From: DATKKG01 sp035543015
GTDB taxonomy: Archaea > Thermoproteota > Nitrososphaeria > Conexivisphaerales > DTJL01
Reading direction: 5' to 3'
NCBI GenBank assembly: GCA_035543015.1
Contig: DATKKG010000076.1
Coordinates: 1 to 47,481 of the forward strand
Length of the DNA stretch: 47,481 nucleotides
The notes beneath the pieces are model-generated. The model saw nothing but the letters and a program-made list of their open reading frames with translations, did no database searches and was not told the DNA's origin. The translations under genes and the position numbers were made by a program. The stretch's first letter is position 1. The number at the start of each line of letters is the position of its first letter. Positions 7,134-16,600 of this stretch are shown piece after piece.

Positions 7134-8834
7134 ATGAAGGTCCTCCTCAATCATGTCGACTATATCGAGTATGAGCCGGTGGCCAAGGAGATCTCCAGCG
7201 CGGAAGAGGCCGACAAGTCAAAGCGAAGGCTGGAGGAGCTCGTCGTGGCCTTCACGGCCGTGGAGTCTGGGGACGACGAGGCTGTCGCCCAGAGGGCCGT
7301 CGCCGAGATCAAAGCCTCCCTGGACCGGCTGGGCGTGAAGAGGCTTCTTCTGTACCCCTACGCACACCTCAGCCAGGACCTCGCCCCTCCGCAGAGGGCA
7401 TTGCAAGTCCTGAAGGCGATGGAGGCCGAGGCCTCGGCCGTGGGGCTCGAGACCCACAGGGCGCCCTTCGGCTGGAACAAGGCTTTCGAGCTCAGGGTGA
7501 AGGGCCATCCGCTCGCAGAGCAGTCCAAGGTGTTCGTAGCCGCCGGGCAGCCTTCGGCGCCCGCCAAACAGGTGAGAAAGAGGCCCGAGCTCTCGGAAGA
7601 GGAGATGCTGGCCAAGGTCAAGAAGAGCGATTTCGCCGGCCTCCCCGACACCGACCACAGGGTCATCGGAGAGAAGCTGGACCTCTTCAGCTTCCAGGAG
7701 CCTTCGCCGGGCATGGTCTACTGGCATGACAGGGGCGTCAAGCTGAGGAACCTCCTGATGGATTACATACGCTCGGAGAACTCGAAGAGGGGCTACATAG
7801 AGATCAGCACCCCGGCTCTGGCGAACACTGTGCTGTGGAGGGTAAGCGGCCACTGGGATCACTACAAGGACAACATGTTCATCACTCACCTGGGGGACGA
7901 GGAGTTCGGCCTGAAACCCATGAACTGCCCCTCCACCTTCCTGTTCTACAAGACGAGGAAGTGGAGCTATAGGGACTTGCCGCTGAGGGTGGCGGACTTC
8001 GACCAGCTGTACCGAAACGAGCTCAGCGGGGTCGCAAGCGGCCTCTTCAGGGTCAAGGTGCTGACCCAGGACGACGCCCACCTCTTCGTGACCGAGGAGC
8101 AGATCGAGCCCGAGATTCGGGGCCTCATCGACGTGCTGAAGAAGTGGTATGGGATCTTTAACCTCACCTACACCCTGAAGATCTCAACGATGCCCGACGA
8201 CCACATCGGCTCCGTCGAGCAGTGGGACGCGGCCACCTCCATCCTGCGAAAGGTGGTCCAGGAGGCAGGAATAGTACCGGTGATCAAGGAGAAGGAGGGC
8301 GCCTTCTACGGACCGAAGATCGACGTCGACATCAAGGACTCCTTGGGCAGGGAGTGGCAGTGCGCAACCATACAGCTCGACTATCAGATGCCGAAGAGGT
8401 TCAAGCTGACCTACGTGGGAGCGGACGGGGCGGACCATACCCCCATAGTCATCCACAGGGTCATCTACGGTTCGCTCGAGAGGTTCATCGGCATAATCAC
8501 CGAGCACTTCCAGGGGAAGTTCCCCGTGTGGATCTCCCCCCTGCAGGTCCGAGTGATCACGGTTTCCGATGACAACGCGGAGTACGCGAAGAAGGTCTTC
8601 GGGCTCCTGCAGGAAGGGGGGATAAGGGCGGACGCGGACCTCGCAAGCGGGACCGTGGGGGCGAAGATTCGGCAGGCGCAACTGGAGAAGCTCCCCTACA
8701 TGCTGGTGATCGGCAAGAAGGAGCAGGATTCGGGGACCGTCTCGGTCCGTTCGAGGGACGGCCAGGTCCGCTACGGCGTCAAGGCCGAAGACTTCCTGAA
8801 CGAAGTCAGGCAGAAGGTTAAGGAGTTCTCCTAG
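7134..8834 (+). CDS. thrS: Threonyl-tRNA synthetase, archaeal type
   Basis: Class II synthetase for tRNA-Thr. The N-terminal ~140 residues (starting MKVLLNHVDYIEYEPV) are the archaeal D-aminoacyl-tRNA-deacylase-like editing domain that removes mischarged Ser, not the bacterial editing domain. The catalytic core carries the zinc ligands Cys in MNCPSTF, His in DDAHLF and His in VIHRVIYGSLERF. The C-terminal ~95 residues (from PVWISPLQVRVITV) are the anticodon-binding domain. It is complete at 566 residues. ATG start; no strong ribosome-binding site is seen. Confidence 0.96.
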   Translation: MKVLLNHVDYIEYEPVAKEISSAEEADKSKRRLEELVVAFTAVESGDDEAVAQRAVAEIKASLDRLGVKRLLLYPYAHLSQDLAPPQRALQVLKAMEAEASAVGLETHRAPFGWNKAFELRVKGHPLAEQSKVFVAAGQPSAPAKQVRKRPELSEEEMLAKVKKSDFAGLPDTDHRVIGEKLDLFSFQEPSPGMVYWHDRGVKLRNLLMDYIRSENSKRGYIEISTPALANTVLWRVSGHWDHYKDNMFITHLGDEEFGLKPMNCPSTFLFYKTRKWSYRDLPLRVADFDQLYRNELSGVASGLFRVKVLTQDDAHLFVTEEQIEPEIRGLIDVLKKWYGIFNLTYTLKISTMPDDHIGSVEQWDAATSILRKVVQEAGIVPVIKEKEGAFYGPKIDVDIKDSLGREWQCATIQLDYQMPKRFKLTYVGADGADHTPIVIHRVIYGSLERFIGIITEHFQGKFPVWISPLQVRVITVSDDNAEYAKKVFGLLQEGGIRADADLASGTVGAKIRQAQLEKLPYMLVIGKKEQDSGTVSVRSRDGQVRYGVKAEDFLNEVRQKVKEFS

Positions 8835-8862
8835 GGCGCCCGCCGCCGCGCCACGAACCCCT

Positions 8863-9738
8863 TCATTTCATCAGGCTGACGACGGAGAGCAGCATGGAGA
8901 ACATCTTGGCCGCAGTGGCCGCCGAGATTCCGTAGGGGTCCACCATCGGGTTGAGCTCGACGACGTCGAAGCCGACGACCTCCTTTCCCTTCAGGATCTC
9001 AAGCATGGATAGGAGCTCCTTGCTCGTGATGCCGCCCGGCTCCGGCGTGCCGGTTCCGGGCATCGCCGATGGGTCGAGGATGTCGAGGTCCAGTGAGACG
9101 TAGAGCTTCTTCGGGATGGTCATCAGGTACCTGAACTCGTCCAGGTACTTCGAACGGCCTATCTCCTTGCTCAGGATTGTCTTGACCTTCTCCGACTTCA
9201 CGAGGCCCCACTCCTCCTTCGAAGCCGACCTGCCGCCGACATGGATGACCTTCTCGTAGCCGATCTTCTCGGCGAGCCTGCGGAGGAAGGTGCCATGCCC
9301 CAGCTCCCAGCCGTAGAGGTTGGACCTAAGGTCGAAGTGCGCGTCGAAGACGAGCAAGTGGGTGTCCCTTGGCATGGCGGAGAAGGTGCCGTAGGTGAGC
9401 GTGTGCTCCCCCCCGATAACGGCAGGGACGCAGCCGTCTTCGACTATCTCCTCCGTGACCTTCGATACCTCGTCCACGAGGTCCTGAGGCGTGGACGTCA
9501 TCTGCAGGTTGCCCAAGTCCTCGATGGGGAGCTTCTCGGCGTCCACGTCGAGCTCAGGGTCGTAGACTTCTATCTTCATGAAGGCCTCCCTCAGGGCGTT
9601 GGGACCGAACCTGGAGCCCGGCTTGTAGCTGCTGGTGGCGTCGTAGGGCACCCCGAAGACCTTGCAGATGGGCTTCTTGCCGTCGACCCGGTAGGAGACG
9701 TTAGGCTCTGGGTTGAGGAAAAGATCCGAATAGCTCAA
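8863..9738 (-). CDS. speB: Agmatinase / ureohydrolase family protein
   Basis: Mn-dependent hydrolase of the arginase/agmatinase family, expected to convert agmatine to putrescine and urea in polyamine synthesis. The metal-binding motifs are GGEHT (near residue 113), FDAHFDLRS (near 135) and SLDLDILDPSAMPGTGTPEP (near 215). DVVELNP follows near 250. Length 291 residues is normal. Start TTG with a strong GGAGGGA ribosome-binding site about 6 nt upstream, and a TTAAATAA TATA element near 9772-9779. Other ureohydrolases (arginase, guanidinobutyrase) cannot be fully excluded by sequence alone. Confidence 0.9.
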   Translation of the reverse strand: MSYSDLFLNPEPNVSYRVDGKKPICKVFGVPYDATSSYKPGSRFGPNALREAFMKIEVYDPELDVDAEKLPIEDLGNLQMTSTPQDLVDEVSKVTEEIVEDGCVPAVIGGEHTLTYGTFSAMPRDTHLLVFDAHFDLRSNLYGWELGHGTFLRRLAEKIGYEKVIHVGGRSASKEEWGLVKSEKVKTILSKEIGRSKYLDEFRYLMTIPKKLYVSLDLDILDPSAMPGTGTPEPGGITSKELLSMLEILKGKEVVGFDVVELNPMVDPYGISAATAAKMFSMLLSVVSLMK

Positions 9739-9769
9739 TATCGTCCCTCCTTCTCAGAGGGTTCGTCCT

Positions 9770-9783
9770 TTCTTATTTAAGTG
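9770..9783 (-). promoter_or_regulatory. Putative TATA element of speB
   Basis: Minus strand CCACTTAAATAAGA, about 35-40 nt before the TTG start. Confidence 0.5.
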
Positions 9784-9873
9784 GAATCCTCGAAGCGATG
9801 GAGGATGCTGTGAGTCTCGGTTCACGTCTCTCCAGTGAGGGGAGCGCAGAGTCCTCCACGGGGCAACAAGATC

Positions 9874-10152
9874 CTAAAGCCCGGTGGGGCTTGGAGGCTT
9901 GACCGAGTCGTCCACCTTGAACTGCCCCTGCACGATCAGGTGTTGCACGTGAAGGGCGAGGTCTTCCGGGTCCAGCCCCTTCGACCTGAGGCCCGACCTG
10001 CCCTTGGGCGTGAAAGTGATGCTGACGTTCTGGCCCCCAAAACGGCCATAGGCCACGGCCTTGAAAGGCGCCCTCACCCCTTCGATGACCACGTAACCCC
10101 TCAGGAATCCTGCGACTGCGCCCATCTGCATCTGGGTGACGACGATCTCCAT
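9874..10152 (-). CDS. Hypothetical 92-residue protein
   Basis: The frame is longer, but ATG 10152 has a GGTGAGG ribosome-binding site and begins 11 nt after the stop of the upstream membrane-protein gene. The product starts MEIVVTQMQMGAVAGFLRGY and contains beta-strand-like segments (VVIEGVRAPFKAVAYG, NVSITFTPKG) and a helix (DPEDLALHVQHLIVQ). It is soluble and has no Cys or recognisable motif. Probably the last gene of a short operon from 10943. Function unknown. Confidence 0.65.
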   Translation of the reverse strand: MEIVVTQMQMGAVAGFLRGYVVIEGVRAPFKAVAYGRFGGQNVSITFTPKGRSGLRSKGLDPEDLALHVQHLIVQGQFKVDDSVKPPSPTGL

Positions 10153-10163
10153 GTTAGTCCGCC

Positions 10164-10520
10164 TCACCCGTAGACGGGCATGTCCAGGGGTGTCAAGTAG
10201 CGCGCCTTGCCGAATCGCGTCAGGGCGTAGGTGGCTGTCAGCACGAAGGCCGTCGTGACCGCGATGGCGACGTACTCTGGACCCTCCCTGTGGCCGAGCA
10301 GCAGCAGGAGCGAGTACACCAGCGACAGAGCCGAAACCGCCGTCGAAAGGAGCAGGCTCCTCCTCGAATTGAAGAAGAGTGAGGCCGTCGAGACAAGGCA
10401 GACGAGGAACGCGAAAAGGCTCGACGACGACGCCGGGTACCCGACTCCTGAGAGGTAGAGCCAGAGGAACGTAGCTGTGACGACGGCCCCGATGAGCAGC
10501 GCAAGGTCGTTGGGCTTCAT
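10164..10520 (-). CDS. Hypothetical four-helix membrane protein
   Basis: 118 residues with about four hydrophobic helices (roughly 6-26, 33-50, 57-76, 84-103) and basic loops (NSRRSL, RFGKARY). ATG start, 9 nt after the upstream gene's stop. No motif identifies a transporter or enzyme. Its position between two soluble unknown proteins suggests a joint role. Confidence 0.7.
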   Translation of the reverse strand: MKPNDLALLIGAVVTATFLWLYLSGVGYPASSSSLFAFLVCLVSTASLFFNSRRSLLLSTAVSALSLVYSLLLLLGHREGPEYVAIAVTTAFVLTATYALTRFGKARYLTPLDMPVYG

Positions 10521-10529
10521 CTTGCCAAG

Positions 10530-10943
10530 CTACAGCTCCACGGTGGTGTTCAGGGAAGGCTCCACGAGGATCAGCCGATGAGAGCCTCCGTGGGCCGTGC
10601 CGCAGGATAGGGACCACCCTTCGCCAACCTTGACGCTGCAGTTCTGGAAGACGGAGCAGCTGTGGTTGACGATGTCGCCGGACCTTAGCTGGACGGTGTT
10701 CCAGTCCAAGGAGCCCTCGTGCTCGCAGACAAGGATAGCCCATTGAGTGCCCGGCCGCCTGGGCGGAAGGCCCACCTCCGGAGGAAGCTCCTGGTGCTCC
10801 ATGCGCTTCTCGTCACACCAGATGTCGTGGCATCTGTTGCAGGTCCAGACATCGACCGCGCCACGGATGCCGAACCCTCGGACGAGGTTCACCACCCCAG
10901 CGTAGACAACGTCGTGGTTGCAAGGCCCCTCAACGCGCGACAA
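10530..10943 (-). CDS. Hypothetical Cys/His-rich protein
   Basis: 137 residues from TTG. Possible metal ligands are CNHD near the N terminus, CNRCHDIWCDEKR (near residue 35), CEHEG, CSVFQNC and SCGTAHGG. The first group resembles a zinc knuckle. The C-terminal half (WAILVCEHEG, SGDIVNHSCSVFQN) is beta-rich. A TATA element (ACGTTTTAATGG on the minus strand near 10970-10981) lies about 32 nt upstream, so this is likely the first gene of the 10943-9874 operon. No family recognised. Confidence 0.65.
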   Translation of the reverse strand: MSRVEGPCNHDVVYAGVVNLVRGFGIRGAVDVWTCNRCHDIWCDEKRMEHQELPPEVGLPPRRPGTQWAILVCEHEGSLDWNTVQLRSGDIVNHSCSVFQNCSVKVGEGWSLSCGTAHGGSHRLILVEPSLNTTVEL

Positions 10944-10968
10944 TCCGTCGAACGATCCTCCGAAACGC

Positions 10969-10981
10969 CATTAAAACGTAG
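10969..10981 (-). promoter_or_regulatory. Putative promoter of the 10943-9874 operon
   Basis: Minus strand TACGTTTTAATGG contains the ACGTT plus T/A-rich element repeated before other minus-strand genes here (11190, 11799, 17395, 38660). Confidence 0.45.
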
Positions 10982-11004
10982 CTGACGTTCCTCCCCGGAC
11001 CTCG

Positions 11005-11151
11005 TCACTCGGGGACGCTTTCGGTGATCAGCTTGCCGTCTATGAGCCGGACGAAGAGGTACCTGTTGTCCCTGAAGACGAGGGTGACCTCTCCCTCCCT
11101 CTCCTCGACCGTCAGCAGCTCCTGACCGACGATTCCGTCGTACTTCGCCAA
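11005..11151 (-). CDS. Small 48-residue hypothetical protein
   Basis: TTG 11151 to TGA 11005. A GAGAGG ribosome-binding site lies 9 nt upstream, and a TATA element (AACGTTTTTAGCG, 11188-11200 on the minus strand) about 40 nt upstream. The product reads MAKYDGIVGQELLTVEEREG followed by EVTLVFRDNRYLFVRLIDGK, an alternating pattern like a small beta-barrel. Codon use matches neighbouring genes. No family is recognised, but ribosome-binding site, promoter and protein-like periodicity together support it. Confidence 0.6.
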   Translation of the reverse strand: MAKYDGIVGQELLTVEEREGEVTLVFRDNRYLFVRLIDGKLITESVPE

Positions 11152-11202
11152 AACGCCAAACCTCTCGGGAGCACCGCCCCGTCGAAGCGCTAAAAACGTT
11201 AC

Positions 11203-11772
11203 CTACCTTTTGATAGCGAGACGGTCCGAAACGGCCGAGACGTGGCCCTTCTCGATGAAGCTGTGCCTGCCCCACTTCAGCTTGACCTCGACTCGTACCT
11301 CGTCTGCCTGCGACATGAGGGAGGCGGGGACGAGGATCCTCCTTTCGAACGAGAAGAGGGCTTCTTTGACCTTCTCCTCCGAATCGAAGACATGGGGGAC
11401 CTTCTCTTCGTCAATTACCATGGCCCAGATCCTGTTCGTCGCGTTGTCGGTGAGGTCGGGGTTGCGGGTCCAGTAGAGGGTCGCCTTCTTCAGGTGCTTC
11501 GCCGGCCCGGCCACGTTCCCTCTGCGAAGGCCGCCCTTCTTCTTGACCGCGAGCCAATAGAGGAGCCTCAGGGAGGTGTCGTGGGCTTCGTAGGCCGTCT
11601 GCCAAGTGGCCCTCGAAAAGGCGTCGACGAGCCCTCCCTGGAGCCTGAACTTCACTTTTAGCTGAACGCCCTGTTCGGGCTGCACCTCCCCAGTCGTCTG
11701 CGAAACGTAGACGGGGCCTAGGGACGTCCTCCTGGAGAGCTCCCTTCCGTCCCCATCCAGCGCCGCTTCCAT
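11203..11772 (-). CDS. Hypothetical 189-residue protein
   Basis: ATG start, with TATA (CAACGTTTAAGCG, 11798-11810 on the minus strand) about 30 nt upstream. The N-terminal third is beta-like (GPVYVSQTTGEVQPEQGVQL, KVKFRLQ). A central basic helix region follows (LYWLAVKKKGGLRRG), then a beta/alpha half (RIWAMVIDEEKVPHVFDSEE; RVEVKLKWGRHSFIEKGHV). No Cys and no membrane segment. Not recognised. It overlaps the tetraether-synthase gene's downstream region only through its promoter. Confidence 0.65.
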   Translation of the reverse strand: MEAALDGDGRELSRRTSLGPVYVSQTTGEVQPEQGVQLKVKFRLQGGLVDAFSRATWQTAYEAHDTSLRLLYWLAVKKKGGLRRGNVAGPAKHLKKATLYWTRNPDLTDNATNRIWAMVIDEEKVPHVFDSEEKVKEALFSFERRILVPASLMSQADEVRVEVKLKWGRHSFIEKGHVSAVSDRLAIKR

Positions 11773-11799
11773 CGTGACCAGCCCGAGCCCGCTCGGCGC

Positions 11800-13461
11800 T
11801 TAAACGTTGCTGACGCTCTGCTGTATCACGGCGCAACCGCAGCCGGGCTCCACCTTTTCGTTCAAGCCTGGCCTCCTGCGCCTGAGCTCGCCCTTGTACA
11901 GCTTGGCCTCGAGCTTCTCGCCGGTGCGCTTCTCCCATTCGTCCACCGGGACCCCGTATTTCTTCTGGATGCGGTCCCTGTACCATTCCGGGATGACGTT
12001 GAAGCTGCAGAAGGGGATTATCCTCATGTCCGGGGTCAGGTAGTGGATGTCGCAGCGCTGAAGCCTCTCTTCGTCCTGGTTGTACTTGTCCTGGAAGTGC
12101 ATCATCCCGAGGAAGAGGCTCTTCTGGTGGAATGCCCCGATCGAGGAGTAGTCATGGCGGATGAGGGCGTCGAAGAGGAGCTTCCCCAGGTTCAGCCCTT
12201 CCGGCTGCCTGCTGCGGTCCACGAACGAGTTGATCCTGCCCGCCGCCCTGGCGAGGACGAACCACTTGTTCGTGCCCGAGTTGATGTCCTCCGAAGCTTC
12301 GTCCAGGTACTCGAGCATCCCCTTGATGTCGACGAAGGCCGTGATGGGCACGAGCCTTCCATGGTTATCCAGGTAGACGTAGGTGCCCGCCCCGCAGGCG
12401 AAGTGAATCGACAGCTCGTACTGCGCCTTGTGGGTGAGCGACTCGATGAAGTGGGTTATCGGGGAGCAGCTTGGGACGGGGAACCAGGAGTCCTGGGTTA
12501 TCTCCCCGCCGGACTGCTCCTCTATGCGCTGGATGCAGTCGGGGATCGTGATCCTGTACTTCTCCCGGTCCTTCTTGCTCATCCTCCCCGTGAGGGACAC
12601 CGGCTGGAAGTTGACGGCCCTGACGATGTCGATGTTCTTCCTGCCGAACCTGATGATGTCGTAGAGCTCGTGGTCGTTGATCGACTTGATGACGGTGGGA
12701 ACGAGGACGACACCAAGGCCCGCCTTCCTGCAGGCGTCGACGGTGTACTCGGACTCCCAGTGGTTCTTGGGGTTGGTCTTCGGGCTCACGCCGTCGTAGC
12801 TCATGTAAAGGTTGCTGACGCCCGCCTCCTTGTAGGCCCTCGCGAGCTCGGGGTGAAGAGCGATGCTTATGCCGTTCGTGTTGAGCTGGATGTGGTCCAC
12901 CCCCTCTCCCTTGATCGCCCTTATGATTTCAGGGAGGTCCTCCCTCAGCGTCGGCTCTCCTCCCGTGATCTGGACGGAGTTGCCGGGGACCGGGCGTTCC
13001 GCCCTCAGGGTCCTGGTCATGAGGCGTACCTGCTCCAGGGTGGGCTCGTAGACGTAGGCGCCCTCGAGCCCCTTCTTGACGTAGAAGAAGCAGTACCAGC
13101 AAGTAAGGTCGCACCTGTTGGTGACGATGATGTTGGAGAGGCCGGTGTGGCTGAGGTGGTTGCTGCAGAGCCCGCAGTTGGCGGGGCACTGGCAGTTCTC
13201 CATCTTGACGTTGGGGGCCTTCGTCCCCTTGCCGTCGCTCCAGTAGCTGCTGAACTTGAGGTACATCTGGTAGCTGCCGTAGTACAGCTCCTCCGTCTCC
13301 CCGTGGACCGGGCAGGTCCTCGTCATGAAGACCTTCCCTTCCCTCTCAAACACGTAGGCGGGAAGGATCCTGTTACACTCAGGGCAGATGCTCTGGGTCT
13401 TCCGGATTACGTTCAGGCCCTTCTTCTCGTTCCTCTCGTCCACCAGCTCGATTAGCGCCAT
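11800..13461 (-). CDS. tes: Radical SAM protein of the tetraether lipid synthase (Tes) family
   Basis: Likely joins the phytanyl chain ends of two archaeol-type lipids to make macrocyclic or tetraether (GDGT) membrane lipids by radical chemistry. The SAM cluster motif CX3CX2C is CDLTCWYC (Cys 117, 121, 124), followed by ITGGEPTLR. Extra Cys groups fit the family: CPEC and CPVHG at the N terminus (26, 29, 50), CQCPANCGLC (90-99), and a late HYLTPDMRIIPFCSFN segment. A CGC follows near the C terminus. 553 residues is normal. ATG start, with an AT-rich promoter upstream. Close paralogues with other lipid-linking activity exist, so the exact product is an inference. Confidence 0.85.
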   Translation of the reverse strand: MALIELVDERNEKKGLNVIRKTQSICPECNRILPAYVFEREGKVFMTRTCPVHGETEELYYGSYQMYLKFSSYWSDGKGTKAPNVKMENCQCPANCGLCSNHLSHTGLSNIIVTNRCDLTCWYCFFYVKKGLEGAYVYEPTLEQVRLMTRTLRAERPVPGNSVQITGGEPTLREDLPEIIRAIKGEGVDHIQLNTNGISIALHPELARAYKEAGVSNLYMSYDGVSPKTNPKNHWESEYTVDACRKAGLGVVLVPTVIKSINDHELYDIIRFGRKNIDIVRAVNFQPVSLTGRMSKKDREKYRITIPDCIQRIEEQSGGEITQDSWFPVPSCSPITHFIESLTHKAQYELSIHFACGAGTYVYLDNHGRLVPITAFVDIKGMLEYLDEASEDINSGTNKWFVLARAAGRINSFVDRSRQPEGLNLGKLLFDALIRHDYSSIGAFHQKSLFLGMMHFQDKYNQDEERLQRCDIHYLTPDMRIIPFCSFNVIPEWYRDRIQKKYGVPVDEWEKRTGEKLEAKLYKGELRRRRPGLNEKVEPGCGCAVIQQSVSNV

Positions 13462-13487
13462 TGCCGCTCTTCGGGTTCGTCGTCTTG

Positions 13488-13520
13488 GAAACTATTTATG
13501 TATTTAAACCATATAACCGT
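13488..13520 (-). promoter_or_regulatory. AT-rich promoter region of the Tes-family gene
   Basis: On the minus strand this holds several TATA-like elements (GGTTATATGG, GTTTAAATACATAAATAG). The nearest is about 33 nt from the ATG. It is one of the most AT-rich patches of the window. The rest of the gap to polB (13521-13668) shows no gene. Confidence 0.5.
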
Positions 13521-13668
13521 ATGAACAATAAATACCATTCACCCTTTCAATCGGGTGCTAGCCCTGAATCAGGTTCCTGGGGGACCGACTGTCCTTGGGA
13601 GGGACGAATGCGAGCGAGCCAGCGAGACACGCTGCCCATGCGTAGTCGACTCGACGGGCCGGGCGCGC

Positions 13669-16600
13669 TCAGAAGCCGAAGAAGTCTTCGAGCTTAGTTG
13701 CGCCGAGGATCTCGTCGAAGTCGTAGCCCAGGCTGTCCAGGAGCTGGTCGAAGGTGCCCCTCATGTACTCGACGTACTTGTCCACGTCGATGTCTTCGGG
13801 CTTCGCGAGCTCCACGGGCTTGACCCCCACCCCGTTGGTGGTCTTCACGAACGATATGACGTCGCCAGGCTTCATCTCCCTCCCCCTTCCCTGGAGGAGC
13901 TGTGCGGCCTTCACGTGCTGGGGGGTGTTCTCGGTGTACCTGTCCACGGGCTTGCTCATCATCACGTGGAAGGCTAGGTCCTCCATGGGCACCTCCCTCC
14001 TCTTGAGCCGGAGGTACGTCTCCCGCAGCTCCTGCCTGATGTTCTCCCTCGCCGTGGTGAACTCGTCCGGGTTCTTGACCTCCGAGAGGACCCTCAGCAC
14101 GTCCTTGAAGGTCTTCTTGATGAACATCGGCACATTCGATTTTTTCCCAGTCAGTCCCTTGATCTCCAGGGAACCGTCCGGGTAGACTCCCACGTAGTTC
14201 TTCTTCCTGTTGCTGAAAGCGGCGTACCTGTAGACCTTGTCGATTTCCAGATCGATCCCGAGCTCCTTCCTGGCCCAGGCCAGGATGAGGTCCAGCTGCT
14301 GGGAGCTGGGGGCGCGCAGGAACACGGAATCCGTGTTGTGGCAGAGGATCCCGTTAGCGAAGAAGCGGTGGGTTCCCTCCACCTCAAGGTCGTAGACGTA
14401 GCCTGGGGACTTGACCTCCTGAATCTCGGAGACCCCGACCCTGACAAAACCGCCCTCTGACTTCGCCTTGCCCTTAGGGAGGCCCCTGCGCAGCCTCTTC
14501 TCCGCGGAGTCGTTCAGGAAGCCCACCTTCCGGAAGAGGCTCTGGGCCCCGTCGAGGTCCAGCCAGAAGAGCGGCTTCCCCGAAGTTCCGTCATCTCCGG
14601 TGGCTACGGTGTAGTAGGTCGAGGATGGCTTCCCAAGGCGCCAGAGGAGCTCCCTGAGGCTGTCAGGGATGCAGGCCCTCGAAGACGACGCCCGCGCCCT
14701 GTCGCCGCCGCGCTCGAGGGACAGCGCACTCGACGTCGCAAAGTAGCCTCGCAGGAAGGAGGAGACGTTCGCCTCCGACTCGTTGAACATGAAGAAGGGC
14801 ACCTGGGTCTGGCCGGAGCTCTCGGCAAGCTCGATCATCAGCTGCGCGAGCTTCCCTCCCTTGGCGAAAAGCCGACCCTCCCTGGCATCTACGGAGAAAT
14901 CACCGATCCATCCGCCCTCCTTGAGCTCGGCGGCCAGGGGCACGAGCCCCTCTGAGGCGGGCCCCGTGGCGACGGCGTAGTCGTCCAGCTCCGTCCCCAC
15001 CGCTCCCTCGGCCCACCCGAAGGTCCCCGCCCCGATGAAGGCACCCATGAACTCGTAGACCTCCTTTGGGTATCCGCGGTCCGCGACCTTCTCCATCGGA
15101 ATGTGCTTAATGGCTACCAGATCCAGCCCCCTTTCCTTGATCCGGCCGGGCCTTACCTCCAGGAACCTGGGCGCCCCGGACCTGCCTGCAGCCTTCTGAA
15201 GGCCGACCAGGCTGTGGTCTTCGGTGACGGTCAGCGCCATCCTGTTCGTGAGTATCACTCGGTACACCTTCTTGGTGGTCAGGTGTCTCATGACGTACTT
15301 CACGGGGCTGAACACGGAGTTGCCCCTCTCGTCGACGGTCAGGACGCTCACGTCACGAGGCACGAAGTACTCCTTCCCGTCGACCGTCGCGCCCGTGGGC
15401 CAGTCGAAGAGGTTCTCTATGCGGGTCGCGTGTATGCCCATCGGCTCCTTGACCCAGACGACCGAGTCGCCGCCGACCGAGTCGCCGTAGAGGACTTCGA
15501 CGTTCAGCTCCTTCGCCTTTTCGATGGTCCTCGATATGGAGTACCTGCCGAGGGCAGCCGTGGCTTCGGCGACGGGAAGACAATAGAGGGCGAAGTTCTC
15601 AAATCCGAATACGCCGTAGGAGGCATTAAGGAAAACCTTGAGCGCCTGCGATATGACGCTGTAGAACTCCTTGTCGGCCTTGGAGAGCCCGGGCCTCTTC
15701 GACAGGCTCTTGAAGTACCCGACCCTGACGTCCCGCAGGCTGCCTATGAGGAGGGACGTCATCCCCTTGCGCTTTGTGCAGACCCAGTGGTCCGTCTCCG
15801 GGATCAGGTTGCTGCGGCACTCCGGGTGAACGCACCGCACGGTCTCGTAGCTCAGGTTGTATACCTTGATTATGGAGGGGTACAGCGAGGCGAAGTCGAG
15901 CACGACAACGTTGAAGTGAACTCCCGGCTTCGGTTCGACGACGAACCCTCCCTTGTACTTCTTGCCCTTGATTATCGCCTCTGAAGAAGCCCCACCCTTC
16001 CCTTCGAGGTCCTCGCGGCGGGGCACCAGGGCGTTCCACCTGCGGTGCTCGAATATCATGAGGCTGCGTATCCAGTTGGAGACGTTGAGCCGGGATGCGT
16101 CCTCAAGAGGCATCTTGGAGATCCTGCAGACGGTGATGAAGAGCTTCATGAAGACGTCGTTGTTGAACCTCGTCAGCTCCAGGGTGAGGTCCGCGTCGAT
16201 GTAGTTGTAGTAGGCAAGCTCGTTGAGGGGGAGCTCCCCGATGGAGACATCGATCTCGACCTTCTCCCTTCCCAGCAGGCCTGAAGCGACCCCGTTCAGG
16301 GTGTGCTCGGTGTACTTGTTTGAGAAGGCGTAGATCTGAATGCTGCGGTTGTTGAAGGCCTTGTAGAGGTCAATGTGGATCCCCTGCCTGACAGAGGCCA
16401 CCTGGGTTCCCCGGGTGATGGGGATGCTCTCCTTCGGGATGTTCATGTTGAGGGAGCGCTGGTATATGTAGGGGAGGTCGAAGTCGTCTCCGTTGAACGT
16501 GACGATGACGGGATACCTGATCATGTCGTTGAAGAACGACAGAAGGAGCTCCGGCTCCGTCTTGAAGAAGCGCTTTTCGACATCCGGCGGGAGCCTGTCC

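Noticed and set aside
12043..13455. 470-residue plus-strand ORF antisense to the Tes gene
   Set aside because: A G+C-rich shadow of a strongly recognised gene. It is rich in Val, Asp, Arg and Leu and lacks any motif.
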